From positions 1-5,054 of the forward strand of contig PKYZ01000224.1 of the NCBI GenBank assembly GCA_003132865.1: a stretch of 5,054 bases of DNA, in the 5' to 3' direction. A program made the translations under genes and the position numbers. Origin of the DNA: Bryobacterales bacterium (GTDB taxonomy: Bacteria; Acidobacteriota; Terriglobia; Bryobacterales; Bryobacteraceae). The notes beneath the pieces are model-generated. The model saw nothing but the letters and a program-made list of their open reading frames with translations. It did no database searches and was not told where the DNA came from. Positions 1 through 5,054 of the stretch are shown one piece after another; positions within the stretch are counted from its first letter, which is position 1; each line of letters starts with the position of its first letter.

Positions 1-7
1 ATCAAGA

Positions 8-27
8 GCGGGTCCTGGAGGACCCGC
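8..27. other. Perfect 8-bp inverted repeat (hairpin) near the left edge
   Basis: GCGGGTCC pairs perfectly with GGACCCGC around a four-base TGGA loop, giving a GC-rich stem. No T-run follows, so it is not a canonical intrinsic terminator. It may be a transcript-end structure of a gene lying to the left, or simply coding sequence of that gene. Two plus-strand frames are open from the left edge: one stops at 51-53, the other at 113-115, where its TGA overlaps the ATG at 112. I cannot tell which of these, if either, is the tail of a real gene. Confidence 0.5.
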
Positions 28-111
28 GCAGACCTGGAGGTATGCCCCACTGAAACGCCGCCACGTTGTAACATCGACCGTTGGCGCTTCGCGTTGTTGG
101 ATCGTTCACCT

Positions 112-1803
112 ATGAACAAATCAATCGGATTGGCCCTATTTCTCGCCATGGCGCTGTTGTTCTTCATCGCCAATCGCGGCGCCAACCAGGGCTTCTTCCA
201 GGGCGATGAGTTGGACAGCCTGAGTTGGACGCCCCAGATTCCGGCTGCCGACTTCGCCAAGGATCTCGTCAACCCGGTCTACAACGCCCGGAATTTCCGG
301 CCCGTGGGCCACCTCTATTTCCGGATCGTGAGCGGCGCCTTCGGCCTCGATTTTCGGCATTACCTTCTGCCTCTCCATCTCCTCCACCTGCTCAATGTCT
401 GGCTGCTGTGGCTGGTTTTGCGCAATGTGGGGGCCTCCCCTTTCGCGGCCAGCGCCGGCGCTCTGTTCTTCGCGTTTCACATGGCCGTTTTCGACGTGTA
501 CTGGAAACCCATGTACGTCTTCGATCTGTTCTGCGCCGCCTTTTGCCTGCTCAGTTTCCTGTTCTGGATCAAACGCCGCTGGGTGCTGTCGTTCCTGGCC
601 TTTTGGCTGGCGTATAAATCGAAGGAGTTGGCCGTGATGCTGCCGGCCGTGCTGGCATGCTACGAGATCTGGTTCGGCAAGCGCCAGTGGCGGCCACTGA
701 TCCCGTTCTTTCTGGTGTCGCTGTCATTCGGGCTGCAAGGCATCTTCAGGAACCCCAACCAGGATAACGACTATGCCTTCCGTTTCACGCCCGCCGCGGT
801 GGCGGCCAGCGCGAAGTTCTACGCGGCCGAGCTGTTCGGGATTCCCCTCGCGGGCTTCGCGCTACTGGCGCTTCCCGCCGTCAGACGCGATCGCCGGCTA
901 TGGCTCGGCGTGGCGGCCACCATGCTGTTTTTCGTGCCGTTGGTCTTTCTGCCGGGACGTCTCTTTAGCGCGTATTGGTATGTACCGTTGATCGGGGTGG
1001 CCATGGCCCTATCCTCTCTGGCGGATGCCCGCTATGGTGTATTGGCCGCCGTATTCCTCGCAGCATGGCTGCCCTGGAGCTACCTCGATCTGCGCGACTA
1101 CCGCCGCCAAAAGCTGGCCGAGGATGCCGACAGTCGCGACTACGTTGCGCAGTTGCGCGCCTCCGCCGCTTTGTTCCAGGGCATTCCGATATTCCTCTAT
1201 CACGGCCTGCCGCCCGCGTTTCCTCCCTGGGGAGCGGCGGGCGCATTGCGCTATTTGCTGCCGGACATGAACGTAAAGATGTATTCAATGGAAGATCCCG
1301 CGGCGAAGGTACTGGAACAAGGTCCCGCCGTCGCCACGCTCGTCTGGACGCAGGCGAACCGCAAGCTTTGGATTGTAGTCCATAATCCGCACACGCTGGA
1401 TACGACTTACATTATGAACAACGAGCTGACGCCGGTTTGGCAATTGACGGATGGCTGGTTTGGACTCGAAGAGGGCTTTCGCTGGGCCGCGCCGCACGCC
1501 ACGGCCCGTTTGTACCGCGCGCCACGGGCCACGCAGTTCGAGGTGGTTTTGAACATAGGCCCCCAACTGCTCGCAGCGCTTGGGCACACCGATTTCAGCG
1601 CGCGGTTGAACGGTGTGCCGCTGGGGACCGCCCACTTGACGGAGTTGGGCATCCGCACCGTGCGCTGGCCGCTGCCGCCCGGCCCTCCCGGAACCGTCGA
1701 GGCCGAGTTTCAGGCCGATCCGCCATATCACGCTCCGGGTAACGACCCGCGCACGCTGGGCGCCGCGGTTGTGTCTTTCGGATTCCTGCCTTCGGGCCGG
1801 TGA
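112..1803 (+). CDS. Polytopic membrane protein, GT-C glycosyltransferase-like (PMT/TMTC-like)
   Basis: This 563-residue protein is probably an integral-membrane glycosyltransferase that moves a sugar from a lipid carrier to an acceptor outside the cytoplasm; the donor and acceptor are unknown. An N-terminal hydrophobic segment (about 5-20) is followed by an outer loop with an acidic GDELD motif (31-35), as expected of the first GT-C loop, then RPVGHLYF (63-70), HLLHLLN (89-95) and a SKEL motif (170-173) like the 'KE' motif of TMTC/PMT-type proteins. I estimate about ten membrane helices up to residue 325. The last 230 or so residues are soluble and look beta-rich, with a DGWFGLE stretch near 445, possibly a glycan-binding or acceptor-side domain. 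I chose ATG 112 because it begins directly at the signal-anchor helix. A TTG at 94 is in frame and the frame is open to the left edge, but neither start has a good Shine-Dalgarno. Family assignment rests on motif pattern only. Confidence 0.8.
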   Translation: MNKSIGLALFLAMALLFFIANRGANQGFFQGDELDSLSWTPQIPAADFAKDLVNPVYNARNFRPVGHLYFRIVSGAFGLDFRHYLLPLHLLHLLNVWLLWLVLRNVGASPFAASAGALFFAFHMAVFDVYWKPMYVFDLFCAAFCLLSFLFWIKRRWVLSFLAFWLAYKSKELAVMLPAVLACYEIWFGKRQWRPLIPFFLVSLSFGLQGIFRNPNQDNDYAFRFTPAAVAASAKFYAAELFGIPLAGFALLALPAVRRDRRLWLGVAATMLFFVPLVFLPGRLFSAYWYVPLIGVAMALSSLADARYGVLAAVFLAAWLPWSYLDLRDYRRQKLAEDADSRDYVAQLRASAALFQGIPIFLYHGLPPAFPPWGAAGALRYLLPDMNVKMYSMEDPAAKVLEQGPAVATLVWTQANRKLWIVVHNPHTLDTTYIMNNELTPVWQLTDGWFGLEEGFRWAAPHATARLYRAPRATQFEVVLNIGPQLLAALGHTDFSARLNGVPLGTAHLTELGIRTVRWPLPPGPPGTVEAEFQADPPYHAPGNDPRTLGAAVVSFGFLPSGR

Positions 1804-1810
1804 AAAGACC

Positions 1811-1879
1811 GGGGCTAGGGGCTGGGGCTTAGGGTTGGGGGCTGAAAGCTGATAGCTGAAAGCTGATAGTTGAAAGCTC
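1811..1879. repeat. Ten-unit 7-bp tandem repeat array (GGGGCTG / AAAGCTG / ATAGCTG)
   Basis: Ten units run without a break, all 7 bp except one of 6 bp (1818-1823). The left half is G-rich (GGGGCTA, GGGGCT, GGGGCTT, AGGGTTG, GGGGCTG). The right half alternates AAAGCTG, ATAGCTG, AAAGCTG, ATAGTTG, AAAGCTC. The core GCTG stays while the first three bases switch from G-rich to A/T-rich. It starts 7 bp after the stop of the membrane-protein gene and ends just before a -10 element. It resembles the heptanucleotide STRR class of intergenic repeats known from cyanobacteria. A period of 7 is not a multiple of 3, so it is not a protein repeat. Confidence 0.85.
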
Positions 1880-1881
1880 CA

Positions 1882-1890
1882 TGTTACAAT
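1882..1890 (+). promoter_or_regulatory. Candidate extended -10 promoter of the oxidoreductase gene
   Basis: TGTTACAAT has the extended -10 form TGn-TACAAT, with hexamer TACAAT at 1885-1890. Transcription would start near 1897, giving a leader of roughly 28 nt. The best -35 at a 16-bp spacing is CTGATA (1863-1868), which is weak and lies inside the heptamer array. A better TTGAAA (1870-1875) is only 9 bp away and cannot pair with it. An extended -10 does not need a strong -35, so the call is reasonable but unproven. Confidence 0.4.
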
Positions 1891-1911
1891 CTGGAGGCAA
1901 ACCTCTTCTTT

Positions 1912-1917
1912 AAGGAA
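1912..1917 (+). promoter_or_regulatory. Shine-Dalgarno site of the oxidoreductase gene
   Basis: AAGGAA lies 7 nt before the ATG at 1925, a near-ideal distance. It fixes the start so that the protein begins with a complete twin-arginine signal. Confidence 0.75.
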
Positions 1918-1924
1918 GCCCTGC

Positions 1925-3337
1925 ATGGCACATGACAACGATGTCACCCGACGCGACTTTGTAAAGGCGGCCAGCGCCGTTTCGGCCGTCGCCGCCGCCC
2001 TGCCCGCCGCCCAAGGCGCGCCTTTCATTCAAAAAGTGCACGCCGCCAACGACCAGGTGCAGTACGGCTTTATCGGAACCGGAAGCCGCGGCACGTACCT
2101 GCTCAAGCATCTCCACGAAACCGACGCGGGCCGCTGCGTGGCCGTGTGCGACAACTGGGACGTCAACCTGAAGAAGGGCGTGGAAACCGCGGGCAACAAT
2201 CCGGCGGCGTACAAGGACTACCGCGAGCTGCTGGCACGCAAAGACATCGACGCCGTGCTGATCGCCGTGCCGCTGTACGAGCACTTTCCGATCACCAAAG
2301 ACAGCCTGCAGGCCGGCAAGCACGTCTTCTGCGAGAAGAGCCTGGTGCACAAGTCCGAAGAAGTGCACGCGCTGCGCGCGCTGGTGGCCGAGCACCCCAA
2401 ACAAGTGCTGCAAGTGGGTCTGCAGCGGCGCTACAGCCAGTTCTACCAGACCGCCAAGCAGATGATCGACCAGGGCGTGCTCGGCAACGTCACGCACATC
2501 CGCGGCCAATGGCATCGCAACTCGAGCCAGCGGCGTCCGGTGCCGGATCCCTCGCTGGAGCGCAAGATCAACTGGCGCATGTACCGCGAGTACGCCGGCG
2601 GCAACACCGCCGAGTTGGCCTCGCACCAGATCGATGTGGCCGATTGGATGTTCGGCTCGCCGCCCGAGTACGTCATCGGCGTGGGCGGCATCGATACGTT
2701 TAAAGACGGCCGCGACGTCTACGATAACATCCAATTGATCTACGTTTACCCCAACGGACGCAAGCTGCTGTACAGTTCCATCAGCACCAGCTCGCACCTC
2801 GACTTACTTCAGGCGCAGCGCCAGGAGTTCGGCGAAGTGATCATGGGCACGGCTGGCGCCATTGAGATCACCATCGGCGACGATAACCATCCGGCGACGG
2901 CACTCTGGTATCGCGAACCCAAACCGGTGTCGGCTCCGGACGTAAAGAAGGCCACGGACAAGAAGGAGGTTTTCCAGGCCGGCGCCACCATGACCACGGC
3001 GGCGGCTTCCCGCGGAATTCCGCTGCTGCTGCCGAAGGACTCACAGGCTGCCAGCGACTCCTTCCTGTCGCGCGAAGCGAAATTCGCGCGGCGCTGGCTC
3101 TACAGCAAAGGCATCATGGCACCGGAGGAGGACCGCAACCCGGTGACGGTGGAGCTCGAGGACTTCTTCCTGTGCTGCAAGGATCCGGCGAACCACAAGC
3201 CGAAGTCGAACCTGGAGCTTGGGCTGAACGATTCCACCGCCGTGATCCTTTCCAACCTGGCGATGGACGAGCATCGCCGCGTGGACTTCAGCGAGATGCA
3301 GACGCTGGGGTTGGGCGGGGCGAAGAAGAAGGTATAG
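1925..3337 (+). CDS. Gfo/Idh/MocA family oxidoreductase with Tat signal
   Basis: A 470-residue NAD(P)-dependent oxidoreductase, probably acting on a sugar, polyol or sugar-acid derivative. A twin-arginine signal TRRDFVKA (8-15, R9-R10) and an Ala-rich hydrophobic stretch to about 32 predict folded export to the periplasm, as for Zymomonas glucose-fructose oxidoreductase, which carries tightly bound cofactor. The Rossmann fold starts with GFIGTGSRG (48-56), and D76 ends the second strand. The family's EKP motif reads E137-K138-S139, keeping the catalytic-region Lys but replacing Pro with Ser. GLQRRY (165-170) follows, then GGNTAELASHQIDVADWM (225-242), where H234 and D237 match the conserved H-x-x-D of the C-terminal domain. 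A region rich in Lys and Ala (about 340-370) looks like a family-specific insertion. The gene has its own promoter and Shine-Dalgarno and appears monocistronic between two heptamer arrays. The family is clear; the substrate cannot be read from sequence. Confidence 0.93.
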   Translation: MAHDNDVTRRDFVKAASAVSAVAAALPAAQGAPFIQKVHAANDQVQYGFIGTGSRGTYLLKHLHETDAGRCVAVCDNWDVNLKKGVETAGNNPAAYKDYRELLARKDIDAVLIAVPLYEHFPITKDSLQAGKHVFCEKSLVHKSEEVHALRALVAEHPKQVLQVGLQRRYSQFYQTAKQMIDQGVLGNVTHIRGQWHRNSSQRRPVPDPSLERKINWRMYREYAGGNTAELASHQIDVADWMFGSPPEYVIGVGGIDTFKDGRDVYDNIQLIYVYPNGRKLLYSSISTSSHLDLLQAQRQEFGEVIMGTAGAIEITIGDDNHPATALWYREPKPVSAPDVKKATDKKEVFQAGATMTTAAASRGIPLLLPKDSQAASDSFLSREAKFARRWLYSKGIMAPEEDRNPVTVELEDFFLCCKDPANHKPKSNLELGLNDSTAVILSNLAMDEHRRVDFSEMQTLGLGGAKKKV

Positions 3338-3371
3338 GAAGTCAGGAGTCAGAAGGCAGGAGTCAGGAGGA
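3337..3371. repeat. Five-unit 7-bp tandem repeat array (consensus AGGAGTC)
   Basis: The units are GGAAGTC, AGGAGTC, AGAAGGC, AGGAGTC and AGGAGGA, all in one 7-bp phase. The array occupies the whole 25-bp gap between the two convergent stop codons. It begins at the last base of the oxidoreductase stop and runs into the 3' end of the CYTH gene, whose last two Ser codons and TGA stop it supplies. No intrinsic terminator is visible here for either convergent gene. The unit differs from the array at 1811-1879, but the period is the same. Confidence 0.8.
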
Positions 3372-3938
3372 AGCACTCCACGTCATGTGCGTGACTGGCA
3401 GGCCATGTGTGCGGCAGTAATCCGCATAAAGGCCGCCATAACTCGCCGTGCTGTAATCCGATTCCGCAAACCCCAGCCGGCGCGCATTGCGGTCGATCCA
3501 GCCGGGCGCGCCCTCCAGTTCCAGATACACCCCAATGGGCGTCTCGTCGAGCATGGCTGCGCCCGCTTCGCCGGGACGGCGGTATTCCGTGCGGAACTTC
3601 TCGTATCGAAACGTGGGGATGAAATCCAGGTGGGCCAGCATCTCAGTCAGCCTGCGCGGATCGGACACCTCGACTTCCAGTTCTTCGCGGTCCTTGTACT
3701 TGCCGGCGACCTCTGTTCCTTTGTAAGTCAGAATACCCAGTGGGCCTGCCTCGCGGACGCGCAACAAGCTTCCCTTGCGGCTTAGCGCACCACGCGCGGT
3801 GTCGAAGAGTGTATTCGCTTCGAAGACTCGGCGTTTGGATACGTGGAATCCGGCGGCGCGCAGCAGACGGCGCCCGGCGGCGGCGTCCCTCAGCGCCAGC
3901 TTGATCTCGATCTCGCGCGGCGCACTGGAGCGCGTTAT
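3363..3938 (-). CDS. CYTH-domain protein (CyaB-like class IV adenylate cyclase or triphosphatase), ATA start
   Basis: Read from the ATA at 3938-3936, this is a 191-residue protein, the normal size for a CyaB-type CYTH protein. The family binds triphosphate substrates and metal in a beta-tunnel; members make cAMP from ATP or hydrolyse (thi)amine or inorganic triphosphates. The ExExK signature is EIEIK (9-13). Other tunnel-type residues are present: R60 and R62 in LLRVRE, K73, the EELEVEV strand (85-91), K114 and R120, D131, and the YLELEG strand (138-143) with E140 and E142. The frame has no ATG, GTG or TTG between its upstream stop at 4028-4026 and a TTG at codon 58 (3767), which would remove the signature. 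The ATA follows a strong GGAGG by 5 nt and overlaps the methyltransferase stop as ATAA, so translation is probably coupled. The catalytic set looks intact, arguing against long-standing decay. The family call is strong, the start provisional, and cyclase versus phosphatase undecided. Confidence 0.85.
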   Translation of the reverse strand: MTRSSAPREIEIKLALRDAAAGRRLLRAAGFHVSKRRVFEANTLFDTARGALSRKGSLLRVREAGPLGILTYKGTEVAGKYKDREELEVEVSDPRRLTEMLAHLDFIPTFRYEKFRTEYRRPGEAGAAMLDETPIGVYLELEGAPGWIDRNARRLGFAESDYSTASYGGLYADYCRTHGLPVTHMTWSASS

Positions 3939-5054
3939 AGCTTCCTCCCCACAATCGCGTAATCCAGGCCGCCGAAGAACGCCTCGCGGAAATCCTCCGG
4001 CAGCCCGGCCAAGGCGGGCATGGATTCAATAGCCGGCGAGAGCCGGTGCACCTCGATTCCGCCCAGCCCGTACTCTTCCATGTAGAACGACAGCAAGGCG
4101 TGCGGCACCGGGCGGGCGTGCGTCGGGTCGAGATAGAAGTGACTGGCGAAAATGGCCAGGCACTCGGGATTGGGCGTTTCAATCGCCAGCACGCCGTCGC
4201 GCTCAAGCCGCGATGCCGCTAGCCGGATCATATCCGGCAGGCGTTCGGGCGGCAGATGCTCCACTACCTGCCCACTGAAAATACCGTCCAGCGATGCTTC
4301 CGGCAAATCCGCGAGATGGGTGTACAGGTCGGCGGCATCCGCCTGCAAACCTTTTCGGCGGCACAACTCCACGGATTCCCGGCTCAAGTCGATGCCACGC
4401 GCCGGGACGCCGGCTTCGCGCATCAGCTCCAGAAACTCGCCGCGCCCGCAGCCGACATCCAGCACCTCGCGCCGCCCGGTGAAGTACGGCAAGTAGAACC
4501 GTTGACCTTTCTTGACGTAGTCTTCCGAACCGCGGAAGCGCTCGGCGAAGCGGGCGTAATCGAATTGAGGTTGCGCCTGGGAGGGCGCTTGCGGTTGCGG
4601 TGAAGCCGGCGCGGTGGCGGCGGGCGGGCTCGTCGCGGCGCGCTGCCGGATCAACCGCAGCTCCGAATGGATCAGATGATCGTAGTCCTTCCGGACACGT
4701 TCCAGGTCCGCCCACAGGCGCTTCTGGATATCCACCCCGCTGCGCTCCACCGCCGCTGTGAAGTCGGCATGCTGCAACTTGACTTGATCCCGGAAGAAGC
4801 TCTCGTTCTGCCCCGAACGATGCTGGAACGCGGCATTGAGTTCGGCCAGCCCGCGCAGCAACTTTGTTTCGTTGACCACCAGCTTGTGTTCCCATTCCTG
4901 CCGCCAGTCCACCCAATGCGAGCGGATGTCTTTCAGCTCGCGGACTTCGTCCTGAATCTGCCCCATCGCGGCCAGCGTGCGGCGGGTCTCTTCGAGCGAC
5001 TCCAGCGTGGCCTCGACGCAAGCCATCACGTTGCGATTGAACTCCACCTGCTCG
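3935..5054 (-). CDS. Coiled-coil plus class I SAM-dependent methyltransferase, WbdD-like (5' end missing)
   Basis: The frame is open to the right edge, so the N-terminus is missing. A GTG at 5047 is in frame, but I take it as an internal Val because the frame continues upstream. Residue numbers count from that Val. Residues 1-136 are charged and heptad-like, with many Glu, Arg, Leu and Gln, and likely form a coiled coil. An Ala/Pro/Gln-rich linker (137-161) leads to the catalytic domain: FRGSEDYVKKGQRFYLPYF (171-189), SAM motif I LDVGCGRGEF (196-205), acidic D220 after the second strand, QVVEHL (260-265), ETPNPE (290-295) and FYLDPTH (304-310). These last motifs match the methyltransferase half of WbdD-type O-antigen chain-terminating enzymes. 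That suggests methylation of a surface glycan, with the coiled coil as a possible scaffold or ruler. No kinase domain is visible. The stop TAA overlaps the ATA of the next gene. The methyltransferase fold is certain; the glycan role is inferred. Confidence 0.88.
   Translation of the reverse strand, partial: EQVEFNRNVMACVEATLESLEETRRTLAAMGQIQDEVRELKDIRSHWVDWRQEWEHKLVVNETKLLRGLAELNAAFQHRSGQNESFFRDQVKLQHADFTAAVERSGVDIQKRLWADLERVRKDYDHLIHSELRLIRQRAATSPPAATAPASPQPQAPSQAQPQFDYARFAERFRGSEDYVKKGQRFYLPYFTGRREVLDVGCGRGEFLELMREAGVPARGIDLSRESVELCRRKGLQADAADLYTHLADLPEASLDGIFSGQVVEHLPPERLPDMIRLAASRLERDGVLAIETPNPECLAIFASHFYLDPTHARPVPHALLSFYMEEYGLGGIEVHRLSPAIESMPALAGLPEDFREAFFGGLDYAIVGRKL
3943..3950 (-). promoter_or_regulatory. 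Shine-Dalgarno site before the ATA start of the CYTH gene
   Basis: On the minus strand GGGGAGGA lies inside the last codons of the methyltransferase, with 5 nt between GGAGG and the ATA. It is the best ribosome-binding site seen in the window and is the main reason for placing the CYTH start at ATA rather than at the internal TTG. Confidence 0.65.

Noticed and set aside
66..73. TTGTAACA, the exact reverse complement of TGTTACAA at 1882-1889
   Set aside because: Read leftwards it gives a -10-like TACAAC, but no leftward gene is seen in the 65 bp available, and an 8-bp match is weak evidence.
94..111. TTG 94 as start of the membrane-protein gene
   Set aside because: It adds six polar residues before the signal-anchor and has no Shine-Dalgarno; ATG 112 is simpler, though its own ribosome-binding site is also weak.
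1285..2028. 247-codon minus-strand open frame crossing the membrane-protein end and the first repeat array
   Set aside because: It runs through the heptamer array and antisense to two genes, and the product shows no family features.
1910..2797. 295-codon open frame antisense to the oxidoreductase
   Set aside because: It mirrors third-position GC bias of the real gene, has no recognisable domain or start signal, and lies opposite a well-supported CDS.
3387..3785. Plus-strand open frame of 132 codons opposite the CYTH gene
   Set aside because: The minus strand carries a clear CYTH signature here; the plus frame is an antisense shadow.
3935..3945. -1 ribosomal frameshift fusing methyltransferase and CYTH protein
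   Set aside because: A -1 shift after CTA would join the frames, but no slippery heptamer is present before the stop and a strong GGAGG supports separate initiation.
4203..5021. 272-codon minus-strand frame overlapping the methyltransferase
   Set aside because: Product is Arg/Gly/Ala-rich with no motif, typical of an alternative frame in GC-rich coding DNA.

Overview
The window looks like GC-rich chromosomal DNA from a soil or sediment bacterium. My best guess is Acidobacteriota, Bryobacterales/Solibacter-like. This is an inference from style: a Tat-exported Gfo/Idh/MocA oxidoreductase, a large GT-C-like membrane protein, high GC and heptameric intergenic repeats. Planctomycetota is the main alternative. 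There are four protein-coding genes in two convergent pairs. I see no RNA gene, CRISPR array or mobile element.

Layout: bases 1-111 hold a perfect 8-bp hairpin and probably the tail of an upstream gene. Bases 112-1803 (+) encode a polytopic membrane protein resembling GT-C glycosyltransferases (PMT/TMTC-like), with a soluble C-terminal part. Bases 1804-1924 are intergenic and hold a ten-unit 7-bp tandem array, an extended -10 promoter and a Shine-Dalgarno site. Bases 1925-3337 (+) encode a complete Gfo/Idh/MocA oxidoreductase with a twin-arginine signal. A second 7-bp array (3337-3371), unrelated in sequence, fills the gap to the convergent genes. On the minus strand, a partial methyltransferase (3935-5054, running off the right edge) with a coiled-coil N-terminal region and a WbdD-like catalytic domain is followed by a CYTH-domain protein (3363-3938).

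The strongest oddity is the CYTH gene start. The reading frame carrying the full CYTH signature contains no ATG, GTG or TTG between its upstream stop and codon 58. An ATA codon sits 5 nt after a strong GGAGG, exactly where an ATGA stop/start overlap with the methyltransferase would be expected (here ATAA). A single G-to-A change would have kept the methyltransferase stop (TGA to TAA) and removed the CYTH ATG. The gene may therefore use a rare AUA start, be silenced, or contain a sequence error. A caller restricted to the three usual starts would truncate it and lose its catalytic ExExK motif.

The membrane glycosyltransferase-like protein and the WbdD-like methyltransferase both suggest surface-glycan work, and the oxidoreductase could act on sugars in the periplasm. 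The genes are not one operon, and a joint pathway is only a guess.
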